DNA of 64,000 nt. Origin: Vibrio chagasii (GTDB lineage Bacteria; Pseudomonadota; Gammaproteobacteria; Enterobacterales; Vibrionaceae). Below the pieces are notes generated by a model. It searched no databases, was not told where the DNA came from, and saw nothing but the letters and a program-made list of their open reading frames with translations. Both the position numbers and the translations under genes were made by a program. The stretch is from NCBI GenBank assembly GCA_041879415.1, contig CP090851.1, positions 2,108,001-2,172,000 on the forward strand. Direction: 5' to 3'. Positions 17,881 to 26,158 of the stretch are shown here, in pieces; positions within the stretch are counted from its first letter, which is position 1, and each line of letters starts with the position of its first letter.

Positions 17881-18516
17881 CTAAGGGCGAAGAATAACAG
17901 TGTAAGGCTGACTGATCGTTGGGTCAGAACGAATGATCACACCATCTTGAGTTCGAATACTGTTCAGAGTATCGAGATCACGACCAATACGGTCTGCCGG
18001 TAAGAAGCCTTGTGCTGAAGCCACGACAATACGAGTTTGCATGCCCACCACTCGAGCATTCACAAGCACACCACCCTCTTGGCGCAGCATAGTACCCGTT
18101 AGTACGTATTGAACGTCTTGCTCTTGAGCTAAGTCTTTCCAGTCACGGCTTATCGCAAAGTCACCTTGATGAGTTACCTGAATAGAACCCGTGGTTTTAA
18201 AATCAACCACCTTGAAGCCACGACGCTGAAACTGATGAATGAAACCTTCTGATACCGAGTTACCAAGCCAGTTTGTTGTGTCCATGTGTTGCAGGTCAAC
18301 AAACGAGGTGATCGCGATAGGCGTTCTTGCTGAGATGCTTGTATTCGACACGATCAAGTCTTCGGTCATGCTTTCTACGAAGAAGTCCATGGTGTGGCGA
18401 GGGCTGTCCATCAGCATAAACTGACTGCCTGCGTACTCAGTCTTACCGTTATAGATCGGCGAATAAGCGCATGATGTCAGTAACATGACACTCATTACTA
18501 CGAGCCATTTTTTCAT
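17881..18516 (-). CDS. flgO: flagellar lipoprotein FlgO
   Basis: Lipoprotein of 211 residues: MKKWLVVMSVMLLTSC sets Cys16. The FlgO domain follows with SISARTPIAITSFVDLQHMD and QFQRRGFKVVDFKTTG. It is an outer-membrane component needed for full motility in V. cholerae, working with FlgP. First gene of flgOP and divergent from flgT. Confidence 0.95.
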   Translation of the reverse strand: MKKWLVVMSVMLLTSCAYSPIYNGKTEYAGSQFMLMDSPRHTMDFFVESMTEDLIVSNTSISARTPIAITSFVDLQHMDTTNWLGNSVSEGFIHQFQRRGFKVVDFKTTGSIQVTHQGDFAISRDWKDLAQEQDVQYVLTGTMLRQEGGVLVNARVVGMQTRIVVASAQGFLPADRIGRDLDTLNSIRTQDGVIIRSDPTISQPYTVILRP

Positions 18517-18594
18517 TATCTAATCTCCAGATAGTTTTAGTGCTACCTGTTCCAATATGTTCTCACCATTATTCTTTTCAATGGATTACAATGT

Positions 18595-18610
18595 TGGAAC
18601 AGTCTTTGCT
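18595..18610 (+). promoter_or_regulatory. sigma-54-like promoter of flgT
   Basis: TGGAACA-N4-TTGCT on the plus strand with exact GG-N10-GC spacing, 98 bases before flgT. Its first arm is part of a 9-bp inverted repeat with 18547-18555 (CTGTTCCAA and TTGGAACAG), which may be coincidental or an activator site. Confidence 0.6.
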
Positions 18611-18676
18611 TTTCATTAATGGTTCAGATTAAGAAAAACGCACTTAAGTCAGCTTCAAGCTTATAGTTATTTGTTA

Positions 18677-18692
18677 AGCAATATTTATACCC
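18677..18692 (-). promoter_or_regulatory. sigma-54-like promoter of flgOP
   Basis: Minus strand GGGTATA-N4-TTGCT: GG and GC correctly spaced, but the first T of the -24 box and its C are missing. It would give a leader of about 150 bases before flgO and lies just upstream of the flgT start. Confidence 0.45.
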
Positions 18693-18708
18693 AACTGGTA
18701 ACGAATAG

Positions 18709-19842
18709 ATGAAAAAAATAATTTCTTACTTATTTTCAATAGGTTCACTGATAAACATAAGTTTCAGTGCTCATGCCTCATGGTATGAAGTTACCGGTAC
18801 AGCAACCATCGTATCGTCAGAAGAGACGGCAAGGATCCACGCTCTGGAAGACGCGGTATATAAGGCTATCCAGTTCTCAGGGGCAGACATCGGCAGTATT
18901 GCTAACCTAACGCCTTATTTAGATGGCAAGAAAAAAGAATACCAATTTACTAACCACGAAGTACGCTACATCTTGGTTGATAAAGAGAAGAAACGCGGTG
19001 GCAATCTAATGATCACCGCAAGGATCGACATCTACCCTTCGGCAAATGCTTGCCATGAGAGCCAATACAAGAAAACCTTCTTGGTGGGTAATATCGATGT
19101 CACCTCTCCACAACAAGCCGTAATGGGCAGAATCTACAATATCGGTGACGACTTCAGCCATGTGGTTGACAGACAGTTAGCCAAAGAGTCTCGCAGCTTC
19201 GTTTCTGTTGGCACAACCAACTACGACATCGATAAACGCCGACCTGAGGTGATCAAGATGATCGCACAGGATACTGGCGCGCAATACATCATCGGTGGTG
19301 AGATTACTGACTTAACGGCAACCATCGAATCTAAGCTATTAAAAGATGACATCATCAACCGTCAGTTCGCGTTAGAGATGCAAGTATTTGATGGTAAGAC
19401 GGGACACCAGATCTACACACGTAGCTATCGTGAGGTGGCAAAGTGGCCATTTGCTAAAACCAGTGAAGTTGACACTCGCAGTGCTCGTTTTTGGGCATCA
19501 ACCTACGGCAGTATGATGCTTCGTGTAAGCCGTAATATCATGTTGGACCTAGAGTCTGAAGTCTCTTGTAAGATTACGCTCCCTGAAGTTGCGGCCGTAT
19601 TCGGTAATACAGTGACCATTGATTTGGGCCGAATGCATGGCGTACAACAAGGTGACAAACTGCAGCTATGGCACACAGGTTCGTTTATCGACCAACGAGG
19701 TTTACCGCGCAATAAAGTCTCGCAAAGCGATATCACACTGACCGTATCTCGCGTCTACGAGAACGAAGCGGAACTGACAATTGATCAGCCAAGCCTAGCG
19801 GGAAGTATTCAAATTGGTGATGTGATGCAGAAAATCATGTAG
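18709..19842 (+). CDS. flgT: flagellar H-ring protein FlgT
   Basis: Periplasmic protein that builds the Vibrio H-ring outside the L- and P-rings, 377 residues. A signal peptide ends near SAHA (about 24). The N-terminal domain has SWYEVTGTATIVSSEETARI, the middle domain resembles TolB N-terminal folds (GAQYIIGGEITDLTATIESK), and the C-terminal domain contains VTIDLGRMHGVQQGDKLQLW. Divergent from flgOP, as in V. cholerae, and followed by a terminator. Confidence 0.95.
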   Translation: MKKIISYLFSIGSLINISFSAHASWYEVTGTATIVSSEETARIHALEDAVYKAIQFSGADIGSIANLTPYLDGKKKEYQFTNHEVRYILVDKEKKRGGNLMITARIDIYPSANACHESQYKKTFLVGNIDVTSPQQAVMGRIYNIGDDFSHVVDRQLAKESRSFVSVGTTNYDIDKRRPEVIKMIAQDTGAQYIIGGEITDLTATIESKLLKDDIINRQFALEMQVFDGKTGHQIYTRSYREVAKWPFAKTSEVDTRSARFWASTYGSMMLRVSRNIMLDLESEVSCKITLPEVAAVFGNTVTIDLGRMHGVQQGDKLQLWHTGSFIDQRGLPRNKVSQSDITLTVSRVYENEAELTIDQPSLAGSIQIGDVMQKIM

Positions 19843-19873
19843 TTAGCCGCACTCTAAACTCATAGATTCTAAT

Positions 19874-19909
19874 AAAGCCTTAGCACCCCAACTAAGGCTT
19901 TAATTTTTT
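19874..19909 (+). terminator. terminator after flgT
   Basis: TAAAGCCTTAG, 8-base loop and the complementary CTAAGGCTTTA, followed by ATTTTTTC. It ends the flagellar block. Confidence 0.9.
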
Positions 19910-19981
19910 CATGGGTATTAGTTTCGGTTTTTACGTATTTGTCGTAATCTTACTAATAACATAATCATCATTTAGCAAGCT

Positions 19982-20488
19982 ATGAGTCAGAATAATCTAA
20001 TTGGTGCTACCGGTTATCGCTTTATTTCGAAAGGTAAGACCGCTTTTAAGATCCACATCCACACACCAGAAGACACGGTACTGCATCGGTCTGTCGGTTT
20101 TGTGCGTATGGGTGAAGAGAAAGCGCTTAAAAAAACCATCAAATTAAGAGACGAGCTCGGTAAGGAGCTTTGGGGTAAGTTTTGGAAGAAGGTTCTCAAG
20201 GAGCCTTACCTTATGACACGCCTGCCGCATAGTTTAGAGCCTAAGATTGTATTCAAGCCAAACCCAACACAAAGTGACCCTGAACATCGTGATGAGTGTT
20301 ATATCGCGAAATGGCGCGTGTTCTCCGATGACGGCGATTACAAATACAAAACTAAGGTCTGCTCAATCAGAAAGCACGGTAGACTGGCCGCTTACAGCCA
20401 AACTAAGCGCGCCCTACTTGATGCTCACAAAGATGTAATTGATTTACTCATATTCATGGGACGCTTAAACAGCATCGACCTCAAGTAG
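19982..20488 (+). CDS. conserved hypothetical protein, 168 residues (possibly AP2-like)
   Basis: Function not recognised. The protein is basic and soluble, with no signal peptide or membrane segment. Residues 10-60 (GYRFISKGKTAFKIHIHTP, then VGFVRMGEEKALKKTIKLRD) read as three beta strands followed by a helix, which recalls the AP2/integrase N-terminal DNA-binding fold; that is inference from pattern only. A second strand-helix pattern follows at about 105-160 (YIAKWRVFSDDGDYKYKTKV, then YSQTKRALLDAHKDVIDLLI). It stands alone between two terminators. The ATG at 19982 has a weak upstream purine tract, so the start is not certain. Confidence 0.75.
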   Translation: MSQNNLIGATGYRFISKGKTAFKIHIHTPEDTVLHRSVGFVRMGEEKALKKTIKLRDELGKELWGKFWKKVLKEPYLMTRLPHSLEPKIVFKPNPTQSDPEHRDECYIAKWRVFSDDGDYKYKTKVCSIRKHGRLAAYSQTKRALLDAHKDVIDLLIFMGRLNSIDLK

Positions 20489-20524
20489 CCACAGAATGGA
20501 CAACGCCAATCCCCTATGAACGAA

Positions 20525-20558
20525 TACAAAAACAGCCGCGCTTGCGGCTGTGTTTATT
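20525..20558. terminator. bidirectional terminator
   Basis: 8-bp GC-rich stem ACAGCCGC / GCGGCTGT with a 4-base loop, with TGTTTATTT following on the plus strand and TTTTTGT on the minus strand. It separates the convergent gene at 19982-20488 from the minus-strand aryl polyene tailoring operon. Confidence 0.8.
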
Positions 20559-20612
20559 TCTAGAATCGTCATCTTAACGCTTTAGCATATTGCCATGCAC
20601 CAAGTCGATGAC

Positions 20613-21854
20613 CTAGCTTCGGCAGATCTCTGCCAGCGTCGTTAAGCGACGTTTTGAATCTTTCACATAAGGATTGGTTTGATCCCATGCGTAACCCGCT
20701 AAGATCGAGCACACCATTTGTTTAATCTTAGGGTTAGGATCTTGATAGAAAATCACATCCTGCAACGTACCGGAATACCAACCCTCAACATACGTTCGGA
20801 AGGTGTTTACACCGACCATCAATGGATCGGCATACTCACGTTCCCAATCGACCGTCTCACCATTGAGCTGCTTTTCCACACACTCAACCGCAAACTGTGC
20901 CGACTTCATCGCAATCGTAACGCCTGACGAGAACACAGGATCAAGAAACTCACCAGCATTCCCCAGTAGTGCGTATTTGTCAGTTGCAAGATGCTTCACG
21001 TTAGCAGAATAACCACCGATTTCACCCGCAGGGTTTGGATACTCAGCGTTTGCCAGTATTTCGGCCAGCCCCGGCTCTTCCATAGCCAACTGCTTAATCG
21101 CGGCAATCTTATCTTCTGGGTAAGATTCAAAGAACTTAGGTTCCCCTACCACACCAAATGAAGAAACTCCGTTGCTAAATGGGATCAACCAATACCAAAC
21201 ATCAGGATTAGTTGGGTGCACAGAGATTAGAATTTTGTTTCGGTCATAATCTAGCTCAGTATCCACCTCAGCAATATGATCGTTAATATGCGTGAAAATC
21301 GCTTTACGAGGTGGAAGTGATGACTGCTCTTCCAGATCAAGCATCTTCGGCAATACTCGACCAAAGCCACTGCCATCCAAAACGTACTGTGCTTCTAGCT
21401 GATAGCTTTCTCCATCAAGCACTTGAACATCTAAAATAGTGCTGTCGTCGGTAAAATTAATGCCCGTCAACTCATGCTGGTAATCGATTGTGACACCTTG
21501 TGCCTCAGCTGAATCAGCAAGCACCTTATCAAAAGCACCACGTTGAACCTGAAAAGTGGTTCCCGGCCCAGTAGAGAACTTATCTTCAAAATTGAACGCG
21601 GTGTACACACCATTTTTACGAAATGCTGCGCCATCTTTGTATTGGAAGTTAGCCTTGGTCACCGCGTCGGTCATGCCAGCTTGTTCAATCACTTCCATGC
21701 AAGCGGGTAATAGGCTTTCACCAATTGAGAAGCGAGGGAACACGCTCTTTTCGATTACTCGAACATCGATGCCTTTTTTGTGTAACAAAGACGCGGCAAT
21801 AGACCCTGAGGGCCCAGCTCCGATGATCACTACTTGAGTAGACAGTTTTTTCAT
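20613..21854 (-). CDS. FAD-dependent oxidoreductase, flavin halogenase family (APE cluster)
   Basis: 413-residue flavoprotein. The N-terminal dinucleotide fold has VIIGAGPSGSIAASLLHKKG (9-28) and an acidic strand end at Glu35. Three features match flavin-dependent halogenases acting on phenols: a KDGAAF segment with Lys73 where the catalytic lysine is expected, the signature Trp-x-Trp-x-Ile-Pro at 220-225, and FLDPVFSSG at 303-311. The geranylgeranyl reductase-like relatives of the superfamily lack the first two together. It is the last gene of a three-gene operon with a lipoprotein and a methyltransferase, divergent from the APE genes, so the aryl head of the polyene or its precursor is the likely substrate. 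Halogenation is inferred; a non-halogenating oxidoreductase remains possible. Confidence 0.8.
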   Translation of the reverse strand: MKKLSTQVVIIGAGPSGSIAASLLHKKGIDVRVIEKSVFPRFSIGESLLPACMEVIEQAGMTDAVTKANFQYKDGAAFRKNGVYTAFNFEDKFSTGPGTTFQVQRGAFDKVLADSAEAQGVTIDYQHELTGINFTDDSTILDVQVLDGESYQLEAQYVLDGSGFGRVLPKMLDLEEQSSLPPRKAIFTHINDHIAEVDTELDYDRNKILISVHPTNPDVWYWLIPFSNGVSSFGVVGEPKFFESYPEDKIAAIKQLAMEEPGLAEILANAEYPNPAGEIGGYSANVKHLATDKYALLGNAGEFLDPVFSSGVTIAMKSAQFAVECVEKQLNGETVDWEREYADPLMVGVNTFRTYVEGWYSGTLQDVIFYQDPNPKIKQMVCSILAGYAWDQTNPYVKDSKRRLTTLAEICRS

Positions 21855-21879
21855 TAATTTAAGCCATATTTGTTATGTG

Positions 21880-22953
21880 TTATTGCGCGCTAGCTTTCAA
21901 TTCAAGAAGCGTATGACCAAGACCGATATCATCAGTGCGAGTCACCACTTCAAAGCCAGCTTCTTCAACTATCTCTAAGAAATCTTCACTGCGGTAAAAA
22001 CGACTGTTGCCATTTGCCAAGCACGTAAAGTAAAGCGAAGTCGCGTTTAAGCTATAAGAAGCCGCATCGTATTTCTGTGCATCCCAAAACAACTCAAGGA
22101 TATAAACGGTCGCCTCTTCTGACATATGAGAGCGGACACGCTTTAAGATGCTAAGGATTTCCATTGGCGAGAAGCAATCAAGGAACTGGCTCATCCACCA
22201 AACATCCGCGCCCGTTGGCAGCGCTTGTTGCTTATCTAGCATGTTGGCAGGGAAAGGCGTCACTCTGTTTTGATGACCATGTTGCTTAGCGTTCGCCATT
22301 GCCATTTCTAGCTGCTGTGGCAAATCAACAATCGTGACTTCAACATCAGAGTCATGGTTGCAACACTGCATTGCCCACTTGCCTGTATTGCCGCCAATAT
22401 CCACCAGCGATTTAGGTTTCTTGCTGAAAACCTTCTCAAGCAAAACTGGGAATGAACGATCAGAGTAGAAGTGGTCAAACTCGAACCAGCTCTCTTTCGC
22501 TTTTTCAGGTAATTGAGACAAGCCTTGGTAGATCGTTTCCCAATCCCCTAGCTCCTTCAAACCAGCAGGAGTGCCCTCCTCAATCGCTTCAGTGAGATGC
22601 ATCATCGCGGCGTAACAAACATCAGCTGTGAAATCCATGTTTGCGTTGGTCATACCGTCATGCAACAGATAGAAACCGAGGTTGGCTATCTTATAGTTAG
22701 GCTTTTCCCAAACAACAATATGAGCACTAAGCGCCATATCAAGTAACACTTTCACACCATATTCAGATACACCTGTTATTTCTGAAATAGTCTCAGCAGG
22801 TAAGCCATCGCTCCCCGCATCGTCGAGCGCTTTTAAAATACCTAAATCACGAAGTGTACGAGCAGTATGGAAAACAATAGGAGCAAAAGATAATTTTTGT
22901 GCTTCTGTTTTTGCTTCTAATGCATTGAATGGATCTAATTTATATTCCGACAC
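21880..22953 (-). CDS. SAM-dependent methyltransferase (APE cluster)
   Basis: 357 residues, of the dimeric family that includes plant O-methyltransferases. A winged-helix N-terminal dimerisation domain (about 15-110) precedes a Rossmann domain with SLVDIGGNTGKWAMQCC (motif I, about 187-203) and VTIVDLPQQLEMA. It lies 25 bases from the halogenase-like gene and 29 from the lipoprotein gene. Known APEs of this type carry methyl groups on the phenolic ring, so ring methylation is the probable role; the symbol apeA used in E. coli may apply but I have not assigned it. Confidence 0.85.
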   Translation of the reverse strand: MSEYKLDPFNALEAKTEAQKLSFAPIVFHTARTLRDLGILKALDDAGSDGLPAETISEITGVSEYGVKVLLDMALSAHIVVWEKPNYKIANLGFYLLHDGMTNANMDFTADVCYAAMMHLTEAIEEGTPAGLKELGDWETIYQGLSQLPEKAKESWFEFDHFYSDRSFPVLLEKVFSKKPKSLVDIGGNTGKWAMQCCNHDSDVEVTIVDLPQQLEMAMANAKQHGHQNRVTPFPANMLDKQQALPTGADVWWMSQFLDCFSPMEILSILKRVRSHMSEEATVYILELFWDAQKYDAASYSLNATSLYFTCLANGNSRFYRSEDFLEIVEEAGFEVVTRTDDIGLGHTLLELKASAQ

Positions 22954-22982
22954 GAAAAACCTAACTTAAAAATAATAGGGGG

Positions 22983-23372
22983 TTACTCAGCTGCCATTTG
23001 TGCAAGCTTACGTTTAATATCAACGTTTAAGTTATTAACCCAGCGGTTGTAATTACGGTGTATTTCACCATCGTCATACTTCAAATTCTCTGATTCAACG
23101 TAAAGAATAGAGTAAAATTTGTCGTTATAAGGAATATCGACCACTGCGTGATGTGAACGAACATACAATTCAGCACGGATCAAGCCAGGTTTAATCTCAG
23201 AAACTAACCAGCCTCGATTTTCAGCAGATTCATAAATAGCTGATTTCACCTGTTTACTTTGAAGATTATGTGCAACTGGAGTATCCTCAACATTCATTAC
23301 AGGCTGGACACGTCCACACCCTGCAAGAACAAATATGAATAACATTGAAACGGCTATTTTTAGTAATTTCAT
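22983..23372 (-). CDS. small lipoprotein (APE cluster)
   Basis: 129 residues with a lipoprotein signal ending in FVLAGC (Cys19). The mature part has alternating strands (GLIRAELYVRSHHAVVDIPY) and a C-terminal helix with HRNYNRWVNNLNVDIKRKLA. No function is recognised. It is first in the minus-strand operon and 72 bases from the divergent apeC. A protein in this position is common in aryl polyene clusters; a role in anchoring or transport of the pigment is a guess. Confidence 0.8.
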   Translation of the reverse strand: MKLLKIAVSMLFIFVLAGCGRVQPVMNVEDTPVAHNLQSKQVKSAIYESAENRGWLVSEIKPGLIRAELYVRSHHAVVDIPYNDKFYSILYVESENLKYDDGEIHRNYNRWVNNLNVDIKRKLAQMAAE

Positions 23373-23444
23373 TTAAATTCCTTACCTGTGTTTATTTATA
23401 AGCACGCATAGTATTTAGTTAGACCCAAAGCAAATCAATACTCT

Positions 23445-24191
23445 ATGTCAAATCAATCCCAATTAATGTCGTTTAATATTGAGAAATGGTCTGCAAACTC
23501 GGCTGGTCTCAATTCTGATGCCGAATGGCAAGCCTGGAGCACTAATTTAGATTGGCCGCAAGATGGCTCGACTGAATTTAAAGCGATCCCGCCAATGATG
23601 CGCCGCCGAATGAGCCTACAGAGCAAATTGGCCGTTCAAACCGCATTGACACTCTTAAAAGACAACTCGATTGATTATCTGGTTTTTGCCAGTCGACATG
23701 GCGAACTGCACCGAACCGCAACCTTGATTCAATCAATATTGGAAGGTGACGATGCTTCGCCTATGGCGTTCTCACAGTCCGTGCACAACACAGCAGCAGG
23801 GTTAACAACCATCGCAGCAAAAGCACCAATCCCTCTGACCTCTATCGCGGCCGGGCAAGATACTTTCCACAACGCTTTGATTGAAGCCTATCTTTACCTG
23901 AACCAATATCCATCGCATCGAGTGTTAGTCATCGATTTCGACCAACCACTGCCTGAGCTGTACCAAGAATTTGAAACTCAACACTATGCCGACTACGCAC
24001 TGGGCTTTGTGCTTACCTCCGGAAGTGATTACTCAGTATCAAGAACTGTAACCGAGGTAAGCTCGACCACTCCATTACCACAAGGCTTGCAGGCGCTACA
24101 AAACATCCTTCAAGGTTCACAGAACTGGACCGTGGCAGGTAAGCATCAAGATTGGACTTGGATACACAACGCAAAAACCGGAGATCTATAA
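23445..24191 (+). CDS. apeC: beta-ketoacyl synthase-like chain-length factor ApeC
   Basis: 248 residues corresponding to the N-terminal half of a ketosynthase. The KS dimer-interface motif AFSQSVHNTAAGL is present (109-120), but where active ketosynthases have a Cys this protein reads TSIAAGQDTF with Ala136. Known aryl polyene KS pairs consist of an active KS (ApeO) and a cysteine-less partner (ApeC), so this is assigned as the chain-length partner. First gene of the plus-strand APE operon; its stop overlaps the next start (TAATG). Confidence 0.88.
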   Translation: MSNQSQLMSFNIEKWSANSAGLNSDAEWQAWSTNLDWPQDGSTEFKAIPPMMRRRMSLQSKLAVQTALTLLKDNSIDYLVFASRHGELHRTATLIQSILEGDDASPMAFSQSVHNTAAGLTTIAAKAPIPLTSIAAGQDTFHNALIEAYLYLNQYPSHRVLVIDFDQPLPELYQEFETQHYADYALGFVLTSGSDYSVSRTVTEVSSTTPLPQGLQALQNILQGSQNWTVAGKHQDWTWIHNAKTGDL

Positions 24192-24961
24192 TGAGCAAGG
24201 TCGACCAATATTGGCGAGTATTCGCAACAGGCCTCTGCTTTACCATCTTCGGCTTAGGAGGCCTAGTCCTCAGCTTCTTGATCTTGCCATCTATCGCACT
24301 CATCACTCCTAACACCATTCAGCGAGAGCTCAGGGCTCAACGACTGATTCGCTTCTCGTTCAATGCCTTCTGCCAGATCATGAAATTCACAGGCGCAATT
24401 GACTACCGAATTGATGGTGCCGAGTTACTGCGTGAAGACCGAAACTGCATTATTGTTGCGAATCACCCGAGCTTGATAGACTACGTGCTGATCGCCTCGC
24501 AACTTCCCCAATGTGACTGCCTGGTTAAAGCAGCCATTTGGGAAAACCCATTTATGAAAAGGATCGTAAAAGCCGCGGGTTACATACCCAATCAAACGCC
24601 CGATGATCTTTTAGAGCGTTGTGAAGAGCGCTTTTCGCGCGGTAATGTCCTACTAGTTTTTCCCGAAGGCACTCGCACAACGCCCGGAATTGAACCATCC
24701 TTACAGCGTGGTGCCGCGCAAATTGCCACCCGAACACAAACGGATCTACGTGTAATTCATATTACAGTTTCTCCGACATTCTTAACGAAAGAGAAAAAAT
24801 GGTATCAAGTTCCTGTAACGAAGCCCTTTTTTCATGTCGCGGTGAAAGGTAAAATAGAAGTCGCACCATTTATTGAAAGCTCAAATAACTTAACTTCGGC
24901 AGCAAGACGCCTTAATCATCATCTTGCACAAACAATTTTCCCTCCCGAAGAAAATATTTAG
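24191..24961 (+). CDS. apeD: 1-acylglycerol-3-phosphate acyltransferase-like protein ApeD
   Basis: 256 residues. A membrane segment lies near the N-terminus (about 14-38), followed by the LPLAT catalytic motif VANHPSLIDYVLIA (HxxxxD type: His, then Asp five residues on) and the FPEGTRTTPG block. Start chosen at 24191, overlapping the apeC stop and preceded by GGAG; an in-frame ATG 39 bases upstream would lie inside apeC. Presumed to take part in lipid attachment of the polyene at the inner membrane. Confidence 0.87.
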   Translation: MSKVDQYWRVFATGLCFTIFGLGGLVLSFLILPSIALITPNTIQRELRAQRLIRFSFNAFCQIMKFTGAIDYRIDGAELLREDRNCIIVANHPSLIDYVLIASQLPQCDCLVKAAIWENPFMKRIVKAAGYIPNQTPDDLLERCEERFSRGNVLLVFPEGTRTTPGIEPSLQRGAAQIATRTQTDLRVIHITVSPTFLTKEKKWYQVPVTKPFFHVAVKGKIEVAPFIESSNNLTSAARRLNHHLAQTIFPPEENI

Positions 24962-25066
24962 CTCATCAATAACATAACTGGCGATATCAGCATTTCGAAA
25001 ATACTTCACGTCATGTAGAATCGCCCCCTTAAAGCAGCATTTAGATAAAGCATTAAGTAGGCCAAA

Positions 25067-25327
25067 GTGGAAACATTACACAACGAACTGAAACAACTGA
25101 TCATCGACGCACTAAATCTTGAAGACATGAGCATTGATGAGATTGAAACGGAAGCTCCACTGTTTGGTGATGGACTAGGACTAGATTCTATTGATGCACT
25201 AGAGCTTGGCCTTGCTATCAAGAAGAAGTACAACATCGTTATTGATGCTGACGATTCAAACACTCGCGAGCATTTTGCATCGGTTGCAAACCTAGCAAAC
25301 TACATCTCATCTCAAACGAACAACTAG
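25067..25327 (+). CDS. apeE: acyl carrier protein ApeE
   Basis: 86-residue ACP with a four-helix pattern and the phosphopantetheine site GLGLDSIDALELG, Ser41. It starts with GTG. A gap of 105 bases separates it from apeD; the gap has no terminator. Together with ApeF it carries the growing aryl polyene chain. No phosphopantetheinyl transferase is encoded in this window, so a housekeeping enzyme must activate it. Confidence 0.92.
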   Translation: METLHNELKQLIIDALNLEDMSIDEIETEAPLFGDGLGLDSIDALELGLAIKKKYNIVIDADDSNTREHFASVANLANYISSQTNN

Positions 25328-25337
25328 ACAGATCTTT

Positions 25338-25595
25338 ATGACACAAGCTAACCAACAAGAAGTATACAACCAGGTTAAAGATGCGCTGATTGAGCTGTTC
25401 GAGCTTGATGCTGAAGATATCACTCCGGAAGCTCATCTCTATCTTGATCTAGACCTAGACAGCATTGATGCGGTTGATTTAGTCGTTCACCTCCAGAACG
25501 TAACAGGTAAAAAGATCAAACCTGAAGAGTTCAAGGCAGTACGCACCGTTAATGACGTTGTAGAGTCTGTGGTTGAACTATTGAAGGACGCATAG
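25338..25595 (+). CDS. apeF: acyl carrier protein ApeF
   Basis: 85 residues, acidic, with YLDLDLDSIDAVDLV and the attachment Ser42. It is 10 bases after apeE and its TAG overlaps the GTG start of the next gene. Two adjacent dissimilar ACPs are characteristic of aryl polyene clusters, one generally serving as initiation carrier and the other for elongation. Confidence 0.92.
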   Translation: MTQANQQEVYNQVKDALIELFELDAEDITPEAHLYLDLDLDSIDAVDLVVHLQNVTGKKIKPEEFKAVRTVNDVVESVVELLKDA

Positions 25596-26152
25596 TGCGT
25601 CCTCTGCTGACTTTACTGTCGGCAATCATACTTTTCACTTATCCAATAGCGGTTTACTTTGGACTCAACAAGTTTGGCCTGCAAACCGTGGGTATCGCCT
25701 TGGCCGTTATCTTTGCTGTTCGCATTTTTACTGGCGGTCAGGCAAAAATCAAAGAGCTAAAACACCTAGCTTGGATCAGTGGAAGTGCTGGTATTGTTCT
25801 GCTGACATTAGGTTTAGCCTTTAAACAGCATGGCTGGCTAACCTATTACCCCGTTATCGTTAATGTTTGTATGCTGGCTGTCTTTGCTTCAAGCCTATGG
25901 CAACCACAAACGATCATCGAACGTCTTGCTCGCCTTCAAGAGCCTGAGCTTCCACAAAGTGGCATTGATTACACAAGAAAAGTCACCAAAGTCTGGTGCT
26001 TGTTCTTTGTTATTAATGGCTCTATTGCTTTTTACACCTGCTTCCAACCGCTAGAAGTATGGACCCTATACAATGGCTTACTCAGCTATGTGTTTGCAGG
26101 GGTGCTCTTTGCAGGGGAGTGGATAGTGAGACAACGCATTCGTCAGAGTTAA
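25595..26152 (+). CDS. apeG: inner-membrane protein ApeG
   Basis: 185 residues with about five hydrophobic segments (for example LLTLLSAIILFTYPIAVYFG at 4-23, and segments near 33-50, 65-82, 86-103, 132-150). GTG start overlapping the apeF stop (TAGTG). The Arg-rich C-terminus would be cytoplasmic. It belongs to an uncharacterised membrane family that accompanies APE genes; its biochemical role is not known to me. Confidence 0.8.
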   Translation: MRPLLTLLSAIILFTYPIAVYFGLNKFGLQTVGIALAVIFAVRIFTGGQAKIKELKHLAWISGSAGIVLLTLGLAFKQHGWLTYYPVIVNVCMLAVFASSLWQPQTIIERLARLQEPELPQSGIDYTRKVTKVWCLFFVINGSIAFYTCFQPLEVWTLYNGLLSYVFAGVLFAGEWIVRQRIRQS

Positions 26153-26158
26153 ATTGTT

